From contig ML014327.1 in assembly GCA_003615045.1 (NCBI GenBank), forward strand, positions 1 through 28,700: a stretch of DNA of 28,700 nucleotides. Direction: 5' to 3'. Source of the DNA: Caulochytrium protostelioides (lineage: Eukaryota; Chytridiomycota; Caulochytriomycetes; Caulochytriales; Caulochytriaceae). Positions 19,001-28,393 of the stretch are shown here, in pieces. The translations under genes and the position numbers were made by a program. The number at the start of each line of letters is the position of its first letter. Within the stretch, counting starts at the first letter, position 1. The notes beneath the pieces were generated by a model. It made no database searches. It had not been told where the DNA came from and saw nothing but the letters and a program-made list of their open reading frames with translations.

Positions 19001-22000
19001 AGCCGCGGGATCGTCGCATCCGGCGACGCCGTCGATCACGCAGCAGCCGGTAGGCCCTGTGGATCTGATGCGGGTGCTGTCGCAGTGGAAGGATGACTGC
19101 TTCCCCGGGCAGCGCGAGGGCGCCATGTTTCTGCTGCTGTGGCAGTCGACGCCGCTCGTCGCGTCGCTGCCCACGCGCGCGATCGCGGACGCGGACGAGG
19201 CTCTGCAGGCCTTCTCACCGCTCATGGACCTCGCGCAAGAGCTCCTGCGGAATGCGTCAGGCTTAATGGAGATCGGGCTCCCGATGCGCACGGGCGGCTT
19301 GGCAACGATTCACCAGGCGTTCTGGGAATCGATTCTGGCCGCGTTAGCGTTCCACCCGTGGCAATCGCACAAAGAAGCGATTCTGACGATGCTCATCGAC
19401 CGCATGGCCGGGCGCATCAGCCACGTGAAGGAAGAAGCGGATCTGGTCGATTTGTCGTCGCCGAGCGTTGTGTCGTATGCCGGCCTGGTCCATGCAGCGC
19501 TGATGTCGCGGGAAACGCCGCTTGATCTCTTCTTCCATATCGAGGAGGCGGTGCATCGGATCCACGCGCTGCTCACGGTGTGGCTGGCGTCGCCGTGGAC
19601 GGCCACCGACGCCACCGGCCACGATCTTGTCCACGCGCTGCTGCTGCTCATGCCGCACTTCACCGCCCACGACAGTGTGCTCGTCGTCTCGGTCATCCGC
19701 GTGCTCGAGCGCTGTGCCGCCCAGGTCGATGCGTCGCAGTTCGTGTGGACTGTCGCCGCCGCCACCGAAGGGCTCTACGCGATGTACTATGGACCGGCGC
19801 GCGCTGAGCTCGGACTGGACGCCCACGACACCCCCACGCTCACCTCGCTGGCGGTCCGCGCCACGTCCACCGTGCCTTGCCTGCTAGGGTTCGCCCTCGG
19901 CGCTTGCCATGACGCCGCCCTCGTCGACGCCATCACGCAACATCTCAGCGCGGCGGACGAGGCGCCCGCGCCAGGCGATCCCGTAGGCGACGCGCCGTCG
20001 CTGTCGCCGACGCCGACGCCAGAGGCGGTACCGGAGACGCTGGCCGCGCTGCTGGCGGGCCTGGTTCGCCAGCTCCCACGCTATGTGGTCGACGGCCACG
20101 TGGTGGTCCCGGTGAACGCGTACGCGCGCGCGCAGCTGCTCAGCGCTCTGCTCCTTGCCGTTGAGGTGGCCGACCGCCTCGGCCATGACGGCCTCGCGGC
20201 CCACCCGGTGCTGGGTCCGCTCGCAGCACAGCGCGCCGTGTGGCGCAGCACCGTCGTCGCCGGCTTCCTCGGCGTCGAGCTCACGCAGGCCGTGGCGCTA
20301 TGGACCACGGCCTTCGCCCAAGTCGAGTCTGCGTTCCAGCGCCAGCTGTATATCGAGCATCCGCGCGACCCGGACGTCAAGATCGCGTCGGCGCGCCTGC
20401 TGGCGTCCGCCGTGCGCAGTCTCCATCCGGCAGCTGTGGCGCAGCCATCGAAGTCGAAGTCAAAGTCGCTGCTGGACGCCGTTTGGCAGTGCGTCGTGAA
20501 GGAGCGCGAGCCGGCCCTCAAGAAGATGGGTTGCTGGGTGTATGGTCTGCTGCTGCATGGCTACGCGCATCCCGCCGCGCGAGTCCCCCGCGCATCGTCG
20601 GCGTTGCTGTCGGCGCGGGCCAGCGGCGACATGCCGGCGGGCGGCGACGTACCGGCCCGGTTGGACCGCTTGGACGTCGTGCTCTCGCCCTCCCGTCATC
20701 TCTGGGACGCGCTCTGCACCGCCCTCTCGCCGGAGGCCGCGCCGCCATCGATGGGGACCACCGCGTGGCTGCTCGCGGTGCTCAGTCAGATCGAGCGCCC
20801 GCTGCCCGTCGTGAGCGGTCTGCCGCTGTGCACGGTGCCCCCGCGATTTTGGGGGGTTCTGCGCGAGGACCCCGTGCGATGGGTCCAGTGGTCGACGTTT
20901 TTGCGGCGCCAGGTCAACCCGCGGTCGGACTTTGCGTGGCACAACGCGCTCGTGATGAACCTCCACGAGATGGCCAAGCAGCAGCAGGGGCCCCGCGGGC
21001 TCCCGGCCTGTTTGGAGGCCGAGATCCACACGACCTTCGATGTCCTCATGCGTTCTGTGGGTATCGTGGCTGCCGCGCAGCCGCGTGCTGACCATGCCAA
21101 CCTTCCCGGCCGCAGGACGGCGCCCTTCGTCCGCATCACGACGCTCGCCGAGGCCCTGTCGGGCCTGCTGGCCATTCTGCTGGCGGAACCGACCTCGCCC
21201 GCGTTGGTGCGCTTTCTCACGTGGTTGGGCACCCGCTGCCGCGCGACCTCGTCCGGCGCGGCCGACCGGTACATGACGCAAGCGTCTGCCATCGGGATCT
21301 ACGGGCCGCTCCTCGAAACCTGGGAGCGCGCGCCGTGCGCCTCAGTCGCGGACATCCGGCGCCTGGTCGCCTTCAAACCCTGCTTCGTGCACGCGTCGGA
21401 CCTGCATAAAACCCTGTTTGCGGCCTCCGAGACGGCGTCGACGGCGCCTCTGAGTCCCAAAGCCATGCTCGGCCGCGCCATGCTGCTTCCGACGCTGGAG
21501 AAGCACCGAATGGCCGATGAGGAACCAAGCGCGAGCCATCTCGTTCCGGTGCTGCAGGGCGTCGTGACCCTTCTCGCGTCGTCGTCGTCGTCGTCGTCGT
21601 CGCCGGCATCGTCCGCTTCGGACGTGTCATCGCCGTCGTCACTATCGAACGAAAGCGCCGCCTATCTCGCCGCTGTCGTGCTCGAGCAGCTTACGGCATT
21701 TAGGAGCCGCGAGGCGCTTGGGGGCGAGTTGCTGACGCTGGTGCTGGTCAGGTGTCAGCACGCTGATTGGCGTGGCGTCGCGACCGCGTGGCGACTGGCC
21801 CTGCAGATGTGGGACATGGCGCCGCCCCACGCGACCGAGCCGACCGCGCCCCCCGTCGTCTCGACGGCCTGGCTGCGCGGAATCACCGCAAACGGCCTCA
21901 CCTTATCGCTGGGAGGCAAGGTGACCCATCTGTGCCGTGAGCTGCCTCGTTATCCGCCGTGTGCTCCGCTGCTCCCAGCGTGCCGCGAGCTCCGGCGGGT

Positions 22001-22064
22001 CCTGGCCTTGTTCGTCGAAACCTCATACCACGTTGAGGACGGCGCCCTCGTTTTCGAGGACTGA
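16026..22064 (+). CDS. FOCAD: giant helical-repeat protein, tentatively focadhesin/RST1-like
   Basis: A 2012-aa single-exon protein starting at an ATG in strong context (ATCATGG). It is predominantly helical and Leu/Ala-rich with HEAT-like character, with no transmembrane segments or enzymatic motif visible. The focadhesin match rests on short collinear similarities recalled from the animal protein: an N-terminal SAITRSQAL helix, WEIAHMPRSVY at about 964-974 (animal form E-x3-MPR-x-Y), CWVYGLLLHG at about 1502-1511, and PPRFWGVL at about 1605-1612. The length also fits (animal FOCAD is about 1800 aa). Focadhesin and plant RST1 are linked to the SKI/exosome RNA-decay machinery, and animal focadhesin also to focal adhesions. 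A Ser run from a TCG repeat sits at about 1852-1860. Other large HEAT-repeat families, such as URB2 or exportin-like proteins, are the main alternatives. Confidence 0.5.
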   Translation: MAAPDLATALVSPSAITRSQALAWVQRQVQLPPSRDAWQAASDYVCDAVVKNSQYPPRLVLDLLELVVPFWLADRPDAIDGVPRLVLRALQHIDVRRGDARLVEPLCWLWVVCEAAPPDSPLKPDANEQKSWATRLAQSPASVMALSQAYLRLLRHGDAHPAEAVAGAGAETATGAEEETELEDWADDSAMLPEGTALRHSQILRFVEVHVSQGLAGHPNAAYLSEAMWSSLTTLSDALAAVAREAPASPPTAEGPDATPLGVRLVQLWFRLLDTMMPLWAHRGWRLGERIPESRYRWLLHRLRDDVAALATQPATPATVFSGFLRRCYEISAAWGCLATELPMRVPPAPPSLRSAVAKPDRTGSAASSSSRLMCDQPQVGRTVLAWLFSGKRPSALAVCIARADAAVREAHAASTRLLASFLLIQISVTGSASLFTTVRPSMIARLVSAVTRAAARLAPDAPDASVSATDWLAAFALLTDQLATGRAAVTDDALLARVLAARRAAPATRDTVAWPAAALAGPAQLMAAAVDGLARDGAIVALSCDAPGVLSDRSPAAFGWVHLGAQLCDPTRLAARDTTWLVPLRPLVAQHLEAAVALVRWSHEHLAAARPAGRGRDAARACLGAVHLELLLHSGTATLARAFLDDEFRRGHVLANKGPKLAEADATALIGIMHTMDRVVDVHPSAWVLAQAFLDMISRVLQENLRRLSRHHMTAVWERLIIALLDCLAERVLSRESTQAADALLLCLRFIDEWPSHLITPSAGERLERVVVRSLEARVSTGQSLYLSFLKAWSARMLDNKFIDAAQTALIGRLMLHVAHDCGREVTAKTVEEDDTLPVYAQELLTQWVLPHIHPTATATTSTDDVTSHETVAVTASAESRLMRPLALRALLAFPSFHHADVAVDAEGMTERRARLPDAAAVRGPLGLAPLANALPATRNASLDPTADEDSDAWAAYWAASVDWEIAHMPRSVYIHQAALPATAPAAMTMGAAGSSHPATPSITQQPVGPVDLMRVLSQWKDDCFPGQREGAMFLLLWQSTPLVASLPTRAIADADEALQAFSPLMDLAQELLRNASGLMEIGLPMRTGGLATIHQAFWESILAALAFHPWQSHKEAILTMLIDRMAGRISHVKEEADLVDLSSPSVVSYAGLVHAALMSRETPLDLFFHIEEAVHRIHALLTVWLASPWTATDATGHDLVHALLLLMPHFTAHDSVLVVSVIRVLERCAAQVDASQFVWTVAAATEGLYAMYYGPARAELGLDAHDTPTLTSLAVRATSTVPCLLGFALGACHDAALVDAITQHLSAADEAPAPGDPVGDAPSLSPTPTPEAVPETLAALLAGLVRQLPRYVVDGHVVVPVNAYARAQLLSALLLAVEVADRLGHDGLAAHPVLGPLAAQRAVWRSTVVAGFLGVELTQAVALWTTAFAQVESAFQRQLYIEHPRDPDVKIASARLLASAVRSLHPAAVAQPSKSKSKSLLDAVWQCVVKEREPALKKMGCWVYGLLLHGYAHPAARVPRASSALLSARASGDMPAGGDVPARLDRLDVVLSPSRHLWDALCTALSPEAAPPSMGTTAWLLAVLSQIERPLPVVSGLPLCTVPPRFWGVLREDPVRWVQWSTFLRRQVNPRSDFAWHNALVMNLHEMAKQQQGPRGLPACLEAEIHTTFDVLMRSVGIVAAAQPRADHANLPGRRTAPFVRITTLAEALSGLLAILLAEPTSPALVRFLTWLGTRCRATSSGAADRYMTQASAIGIYGPLLETWERAPCASVADIRRLVAFKPCFVHASDLHKTLFAASETASTAPLSPKAMLGRAMLLPTLEKHRMADEEPSASHLVPVLQGVVTLLASSSSSSSSPASSASDVSSPSSLSNESAAYLAAVVLEQLTAFRSREALGGELLTLVLVRCQHADWRGVATAWRLALQMWDMAPPHATEPTAPPVVSTAWLRGITANGLTLSLGGKVTHLCRELPRYPPCAPLLPACRELRRVLALFVETSYHVEDGALVFED

Positions 22065-22953
22065 AGCGCATGATCATGCTGCCAGCCGCTGGTTGCTGGC
22101 CGCACGCTCTGGATGCTGACTGATCGCCGTCGTCGATCGTGGTCCACCGTCTAATCGATAAATCCACGAGCACGAATGCCGGGCCCGGAGAAATGCGTCG
22201 CCCGGAGCGATCCGACGCTTCTCGGCCATGGGGTAGCGCAATCGACGGCCGCAGGTCGGGTGGCGCAGCAGGCCGCTTGGGTGGCGCAGCAAGCCGCAGT
22301 GGCGGTGGCGGTGGTAGGACCCAGGACGACTCGCCAGCCCGCATCGGTACGATGGGGGTGTTGGGAATGGGGGGGAAACGGATCGGCCGACGCCAGAAAA
22401 ACTGGGCTGCAGATCAGGGTCCGACGCGATGCCATTTCGGGGCCAGGCTCGGGTATGACTGAGAGTGTCGGGGAACCTGATGGCGGTGGGAACGACGGGC
22501 CGACGGGCGTGGACGAGGCTCCGCCGCGGGGGGAGGGAAAGGCGACGCCGTGTCGAGGAACCCCGCTTGACTGAGCGCGCGATTCCGCATGGCGCTTCTA
22601 TGGTCTCCATCTCGCCGCAGCATCCCCCGACGCTTTCCCTGATCGCGCCGACCCTCATCGCGTGGTCGCGGCCGTACCCGCCACAAGCGCCGCGTTCGCT
22701 CTGCTGTGGTCTGCCCCGCACCGCCGGCAGGGACGACCGCCGCCTAAGCGATCCCGCGTGGTAGCCGCGCCTCACGCGCTCCGATCGTTGCTGATTCTGA
22801 GTGCGCCGTGCCGCGGCTGCGTGGCCTGCCCGCGGGGTCCTCCGACGACGCCGTTGCCCCGGGCAGGTGGCCGGCAGGAGACCCGCTGCAGACAGCGAAC
22901 GCCGCGCGTGCTGAGCGGGGCCCGGCGCGTGGTCTCCATGCGGCCTCTTCGCC
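22065..22953. other. 889-bp region between the focadhesin-like gene and WDR48
   Basis: It begins with a perfect 12-bp palindrome GCATGATCATGC (22068-22079), 4 bp after the stop codon. It carries a two-copy TGGCGCAGC-containing repeat (22261-22290) and GGCGGTGGCGGTGG sequence just downstream. A minus-strand open frame (22074-22979) spans the region but is Arg-rich and without motifs, so I do not call it. A short upstream ORF overlaps the WDR48 start. Confidence 0.55.
22261..22290 (+). repeat. two-copy 21-bp repeat containing TGGCGCAGC
   Basis: TGGCGCAGC occurs at 22261-22269 and 22282-22290, and the intervening sequence GGCCGCTTGGG is partly repeated (AAGCCGC follows the second copy). A diverged copy, TAGCGCAATC, lies at 22234-22243. 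It is the same 9-mer as in the triple array at 12435-12473. Confidence 0.5.
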
Positions 22954-22997
22954 ATGCGGCACGCCACCGCGACGCGCATCGCCTACACTATCCGTGA
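22938..22997 (+). promoter_or_regulatory. short upstream ORF overlapping the WDR48 start codon
   Basis: An ATG at 22938 opens a 19-codon frame ending in TGA at 22995-22997, past the WDR48 ATG at 22954 and in a different frame. Its start context is poor (TCC before ATG) while the WDR48 ATG has G at -3, so leaky scanning would be expected. It matters only if transcription starts upstream of 22938, which the sequence does not show. Confidence 0.3.
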
Positions 22998-25900
22998 CGA
23001 GCCGGACGACCATGGCCACCACGCGCCCGTGACGGCGCTGTGTCTCGCCGACGCGCCGGGCTACGGCGCCTCCGTGCCGCCCGACGACGACGGCGGCGCC
23101 GAGCCCGCGCTCGATGAGCGGCCGCCGCCGCCGCCGCCGCCGCCCTCGCGGCGATCGCGGTCCGACGACCATGTTTTTCTGATCTCGGGCGGCCAAGATG
23201 CCAAGATCAACCTCTGGCGCCTGGACCGGCGCGCGCCCCTTCCGGTCGACGCCCGACCCGGCGTCACGCCAGCGCCGACAGCGGACGTCGGCTGCGCACC
23301 TTCACAGCCTTCAGAGCCGTCGTCGTGGCCCTCGGCGGGGCCCCGCCCGGTACCGGCGGGCAGCGACGCGGGGCCGGCGGGCCCTTCGCCCGCCCACGCA
23401 GCGGCCACGTGGTCGATGGCGTCGGTGGCGTCGGCGGCGCATCGGCCGGTCGTGACGCCGTGGCAGCACAGCCACCACCGGGAGCTGCGCCACCACACGG
23501 ACGCCGTGAACGACGTCGTGCCCGTCGAGGCCGGGAACGTACTCGCGTCGGCCGGCGCCGACCGGACGATCGCGCTGTGGAACCTGCAGGAGGCGCTCGC
23601 CATCCCGGGGTACGACACGCGGCCCGCGAGCGCGCTCGCGCCGCCCGTGCTGCTCGGATGGCACCAGGACTACGTGCGCGCGCTCGCCAGCATGCCCGCG
23701 ACGCGCAGCCTCGCGTCGGCGGGCCTCGACGGCATGGTGAAGGTTTGGGACCTGACGCGCGCCGGCGCCGGCGCCGAGCTGCCGACGGCGGCGGCCGCCG
23801 CCCCGTTCCATGCCGCGGCCACCGAGCCGGTGGTCCAGTTTGCGAGCCCCCTCGGCTCGGTCTATGCGCTCGCGGCCCACGCCTCGGGCCAGCTCCTCGC
23901 CGCCGGGTCGGCGGGCCGCGTCGTCGACCTGTGGGACCCGCGCCAGGACCCGCGCCGCGGTCCGCTGCACGCGCTCACGGGCCACCGCGACAACGTCCGC
24001 GCGCTGCTAATGAGCGAGGACGGCGGCTGGATCGTGTCCGCGAGCGCCGACACCACCATCAAGCTGTGGTCCGTGGCGCAGTGCCGCTGCGTCAAGACCT
24101 GGAATCACTACACCGACTCGGTCTGGGCGCTGTACGCGACCGACCCGGCGCTGCGGACGTTCTGGGCGGGCGGCCGCTGCGGTCTCATCACGAAAATGAT
24201 CTGTCGCGAGACCGATGGCGTCGGCGCCGGCGTTGGCGTCGGCGCCCTGGGTCGGCCCCTCGGCGGACAGTGTGGCGGCGAAGCCGTGGCGGGCGTGATG
24301 GTCGCGCAGGCCGCGTCCGCCATCCGCAAGCTCGTCGCGCGCGACGGCGAGTTTATCATCGCGGCCAGCCACGGCTCGGATCTCCACTGCTGGCCCGACG
24401 TCTCGCTGGCGGCGGTCGACGCGACGGTCGCGGCGCTGAAGGACCACGCCTGCCTGGCGTCTGCCGCGATGCTGACGCCGACGCCAACGCCCGCTGCCGC
24501 CGCTGCCGACGCCATGACGCCGCCGTCGGCAGAGGGGATGGCGCCTACGGGCGCCGCCCCCTGGCTGGGGCTGGACCGCGGCCGGCCGCCGACGGTGCCG
24601 CCGACGGTGCCGTCGCATCCCTACCATACGCCCCAGCTGGACCCGGCGCTCGACGCGCCGAGCCCCGACGCGCGCGCGCCGACGGCCCCTCCGCTGGCGC
24701 CCTTCCCGTGGGTGCCCGCCGCGGCGCTGCTGATCGACCAAGACGTGGAGGACCCGCCGATGTGGGTCGAGCACGTGTCCGACTTCAGCGAAGCCCTCGC
24801 GGCGCTCTGCCCTCCTCCTGGCGCGATGGACGTGGGACCCCCCGCGCCCCGCTCGGGGGATGCCGCGGCGAGCGCGGCGAGCGCGGCGCACGACGCCCAC
24901 CGCCGGCCGCTGTCGATCCCGGAGCCGAGCGACACGGCGTCTTCGCAGAGCGGCGACGCGCCCGCCACGGCTTTCCCCGCCCCGGCTTGGGCGATCTCCG
25001 GCCGGCCCGGGATCGTGTCATTCCTGATGCTCAACAACCGGCGCCACGTGGTGGTCAAGTACAGCGATGACCGCGTCGGCGTCATGGATATCATCACGTG
25101 CACCATGATCCGCGACTACGGTGACAGCACGACGATGGAAGCCGTCGCACGTGGCACGAACACCCAGCAGTGGGTCGCGAACTGGTGCCGTCTCGAAATC
25201 AAGACGGGCGCGCTGCGCGTCAACCTGGAAGAGCCGCTGTGCTATGATGGCGAGCTGTACAGCGATGAGGCCGAGCTCCTGACCGTGCTGCGGCCCGACG
25301 ACTACCGCATCCGCCTCGGCCGCTGGATTCTGACGTGGCTGCTCGAGCCCTTCTACCGCACGTGGATGGCCCGCCAGTCGCCGCCCGTCGTCGTGGCCGC
25401 GCCGGACGGGTTTGCGGAGGGCGGGCTGCCACGCACGGCGGCGGCCGCGGCACCCGCGGCGCCACCCGCGGCGCCCCCCGAGCGGCCGGGCCTCGCGGGC
25501 TTCAAGCAGCCGACGACCATCAGCATCCTCACCGACCGCCGCACTGTCTCGGACGCGCCGAACGACGGCGCCGCCCTCGGGAACCTGAGCGAGAGTACCG
25601 CGCCGGGCAGCGGCGGCCTGGGGGCGGCGTTCGGCAGCACCGCGGCGGCCCGCGCCATGCCGGACGCCGCGTCCGAGGCCGCGCCCGACGCCTCGCCCGC
25701 CCCGGGGCCTGTGGCCGTCCCGCGGGACGCATCGCCAGCCGCGGCGGCGGCCGGCGGCGGCGGCGGCGAACCCGGCGTGCGCCACTCGCCCGAGGTCCCG
25801 TCGACGGCGTCGATCCGCGGCCCGGCGTCGGTCTCACCCCACAGCGGCATCGGCGGCGGCGGCGGGGGCGGCGGCGGCGGCGGCGGCGCCATGCTCACCC

Positions 25901-26396
25901 CCGGCGCGGCCCATGGCGGACACCGCCAGACCGCGTCGTCGGCGACGATGCAGAGCGCGCACACGCCGCCGACGCTGCTGGACCGTCTCGCGGGCTCGCC
26001 GGCCTTCGGCGCCGCGCGCGTGCCGCTGCCGGCGGTGTACCCGCCGTGCTCGCACGAGACGCCGCCGCTGGATCTCCCGGGCACCATCGATCTACACATC
26101 GCGGTGGATGACGCCGACGCCGCGACGTACACGGACCTGTTCTCGGCGCCGCTCGCGGCGCTGCGCGACCCCGCGGTCTGCGAGCGGCTACTGGCCGTGC
26201 TGCCGGTCTGGGTCGCGCGCTGGGTGGCGACGACCGAGCCGGTCCCGCGCGACGTCAGCAAGATCAGCTTCATCCTCGCGCCCGCGCCGGGGTCGTGCGC
26301 GCCCCCCTTCGCGCCCGGGCACGAGCGCCTCAGCACCAACCGCGTTCTCCGCGTCCGCAAGATCTGCGGCTACCTCGTGGACAAGCTCGGCCTGCA

Positions 26397-26427
<31 letters not shown>

Positions 26428-26664
26428 AGGGGCGAGCCCGGCGACGCGGCGCCGCGCCGGCCCGAGGACTGGATCCAGCTGTGCTGTCAGCGCCGGCCGC
26501 TGGCCGCCGACGTGACGCTCGCCGCGATCCGGCACTACGTGTGGAAGAGCGGTGGCGACGTCGTGCTGACCTACGACTACAAAGAGGCCCCCGCTGCGGA
26601 TGCGCGCTCTCCCGACGGCGGTGCCGGTGCCGCGCGGGGGCTGAGCCCCGGATGGGACGAGTGA
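22954..26664 (+). CDS. WDR48: WDR48/UAF1-like WD40 deubiquitinase cofactor
   Basis: A 1236-aa protein. It opens with RIAYTIRDE, matching the start of animal WDR48, which fixes the start codon. WD repeats follow: INLWRL (about 85), IALWNL (about 205), VKVWDL (about 263), VVDLWD (about 322) and IKLWSV (about 369). Conserved blade text includes HHTDAVNDV, HQDYVRALASM and GHRDNVRALLMSEDG. The family's C-terminal DUF3337 region starts at about 686 (MLNNRRHVVVKYSDDRVGVMD, with WCRLEIKTGALRV at about 747) and ends with IRHYVWKSGGDVVLTYDY (about 1190-1208), the SUMO-like domain. WDR48 activates USP1, USP12 and USP46 deubiquitinases, and fungal relatives are S. pombe Bun107 and yeast Duf1. The protein is nearly twice the animal length (about 680 aa) because of Pro/Ala/Gly-rich inserts at about 49-56, 500-680 and 820-1020, including a poly-Gly run from a GGC repeat at 25852-25887. 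Confidence 0.93.
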
Positions 26665-27225
26665 TAGGACCCCTGCGCTTTCTCCTTTTTCTTTTGTCGT
26701 GTGATGTGATGTGGCCGGTCGGGGTCGGCGTTTCCACCCACCCAGGGGCCCTGCCGCCCGTGTCGGCGGCCACGCGGCCCGGGAGCCGTCCTGCGAGCCG
26801 GGGCTCGCCCATCGCGGGTCTTGCTGATCGTGATGAGACGAGACGCGCGGGCCAGCGAGCGCCGCCGTCGCGCTGATGCCGGGTCGGCGATGATGGCGGC
26901 GATGGATGGCGTGCGGAAAGCGGCGGCCGCGCGGGGATCGAGTGAGGGTGACCGCGTCGAGGCCGTCGTGCATCCGTCCGTGGTCCGTGCCGCGTCGTCT
27001 CTCCGTGGCCGGCTGGTCCGTCTCTGACTCTCCAACCCTTCTGCATGAGACGTGACCGGACGTCGTTCCGAGACCGCCGTGATCGTGGGCTGCCATCGCA
27101 CGCGCTGCCGCACCGCCACTCCTGAGACGGAGACCGAGACTTGGACGTCGTCGTCGCCCCCGATCCCCTCCGATCCCCCCTGATCCCGACAGCCCTTGCC
27201 GACCCGCCCGGGTTCTGCCGCCACC
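26665..27225. other. 561-bp region between WDR48 and the PRPP synthetase gene
   Basis: Just after the WDR48 stop there is a T-rich patch (CTTTCTCCTTTTTCTTTTG, about 26679-26697) then GTGATGTGATGTGG, a plausible 3'-end region. Close to the PRPP synthetase start is a CT-rich leader with repeated CGATCCC units (27157-27190). No additional gene is supported. Confidence 0.5.
27045..27125 (+). promoter_or_regulatory. candidate upstream ORF in the PRPP synthetase leader
   Basis: An ATG at 27045 opens a 26-codon frame ending with TGA at 27123-27125, 100 bp before the PRPP synthetase ATG. It is Arg/His-rich. It would be a uORF only if the transcript starts upstream, which is unknown. Confidence 0.25.
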
Positions 27226-28305
27226 ATGCTCAACGGGTACGCCTCGTCGTCGTCGACGAACCCGCCGAACTCCATCAAGCTGTTCACGGGCAACTCGCAT
27301 CCGGAGATGGCGGCGGCGATTGCGCGGCGCTTGGGCCTCCAGGTGGCCAAGTGCGTCGTGCTCAAGTACTCGAACCAGGAGACCTGCGTCACGATCGGCG
27401 AGTCCGTGCGCGACGAGGACGTCTACATCATCCAGAGCGGGTGCGGCGAGATCAACGACCATCTGATGGAGCTGCTGATCCTCATCACGGCGTGCAAGAA
27501 CGCATCGGCGCGCCGCGTCACCGCTGTGATGCCCTGCTTCCCGTATGCACGCCAGGACAAGAAGGACAAGAGCCGCGCGCCCATCACCGCCAAGGTCATT
27601 GCCAACATGCTCACCGTCGCCGGCGCGAACCATGTGATTACCATGGACCTCCACGCAAGCCAGATCCAGGGGTTCTTCAACATCCCCGTCGACAACCTCT
27701 ACGCCGAGCCGTCGACGCTCAAGTATATCCGCACCAAGATCATGCGCATGCCGTGCCTCAACATCGGCAGCCCCGACCGCAAGTCGGCGCTCGATGCGCT
27801 GCTGTCGCCGCACGGCCCGGCCGAGGGCGAGTCGAGCTCGGTCGTCATCGTGAGCCCCGACGCCGGCGGTGCCAAGCGCGCGGCCTCGATTGCCGACAAG
27901 CTCAACGTCGACTTTGCCCTGATCCACAAGGAGCGCAAGAAGGCGAACGAGGTCTCCAAGATGGTGCTGGTGGGCGACGTGACGGACCGCGTCGCGATTC
28001 TGGTGGATGACATGGCGGACACGTGCGGGACGCTGGTGCTGGCGGCCAAGACGCTGATCGACAACGGGTGCCAGGAAGTCTATGCACTCGTGACGCACGG
28101 CGTGCTCTCGGGCGACGCGATCGCCAAGATTAACCACTCCCCCATCAAGAGCCTCATCGTGACCAACTCGATCCCGCACGAGCACCTGAAGGCGCAGTGC
28201 GCGAAGCTCGACACCATCGACATCTCGGGCACCTTCGCCGAAGCCATTCGGCGGACCCACAACGGCGAGAGCGTGTCCTTCCTCTTCCACTACGTCCCAG
28301 CATGA
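27226..28305 (+). CDS. PRS: ribose-phosphate pyrophosphokinase (PRPP synthetase)
   Basis: A 359-aa cytosolic enzyme making PRPP from ribose 5-phosphate and ATP for purine, pyrimidine, His, Trp and NAD synthesis. The start is the ATG in a perfect Kozak context (GCCGCCACCATG). Very strong family similarity is visible: [14 protein letters not shown] (about 49-62), the ATP-binding [15 protein letters not shown] (about 105-119), the Mg-site [11 protein letters not shown] (141-151), SPDAGGAKR (210-218), [10 protein letters not shown] (about 234-243) and the PRPP loop [10 protein letters not shown] (260-269), ending with [13 protein letters not shown]. All residues I would expect for catalysis look intact. 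It is 41 residues longer than the human enzyme. About 13 are an N-terminal Ser/Asn-rich extension and 28 are an insertion at about 176-204, between YIRTKIM and [10 protein letters not shown]. The insertion uses G/C-ending codons like the rest of the gene. Confidence 0.97.
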   Translation: MLNGYASSSSTNPPNSIKLFTGNSHPEMAAAIARRLGLQVAKCVVLKYSNQETCVTIGESVRDEDVYIIQSGCGEINDHLMELLILITACKNASARRVTAVMPCFPYARQDKKDKSRAPITAKVIANMLTVAGANHVITMDLHASQIQGFFNIPVDNLYAEPSTLKYIRTKIMRMPCLNIGSPDRKSALDALLSPHGPAEGESSSVVIVSPDAGGAKRAASIADKLNVDFALIHKERKKANEVSKMVLVGDVTDRVAILVDDMADTCGTLVLAAKTLIDNGCQEVYALVTHGVLSGDAIAKINHSPIKSLIVTNSIPHEHLKAQCAKLDTIDISGTFAEAIRRTHNGESVSFLFHYVPA

Positions 28306-28393
28306 CCCTCCGGCATCGGTCCCGCCCTCTCTCGATCGATCCATCGACCGCCGAAAAAAAAAACGTCCAATACTAAAAAAAAAGCCAGGCTGC
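28306..28393. terminator. A-rich shared 3' region of convergent genes
   Basis: This 88-bp gap between facing stop codons contains two A runs (about 28351-28361 and 28374-28383) separated by CGTCCAATACT, plus GATCGATC (28334-28341). A-rich DNA is exceptional here and probably serves 3'-end formation of the PRPP synthetase transcript. On the minus strand it reads as T runs just after the other gene's stop. Confidence 0.5.

Noticed and set aside
22074-22979. A 301-codon minus-strand frame between the focadhesin-like gene and WDR48
   Set aside because: Arg/Ser/Pro-rich, overlaps the WDR48 start and the short repeats, and shows no motif. It may merit a transcript check but not a gene call.
26188-28344. 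A 718-codon minus-strand frame across PRPP synthetase and the WDR48 end
   Set aside because: Antisense shadow of two confidently identified genes and the gap between them. No motif is seen.
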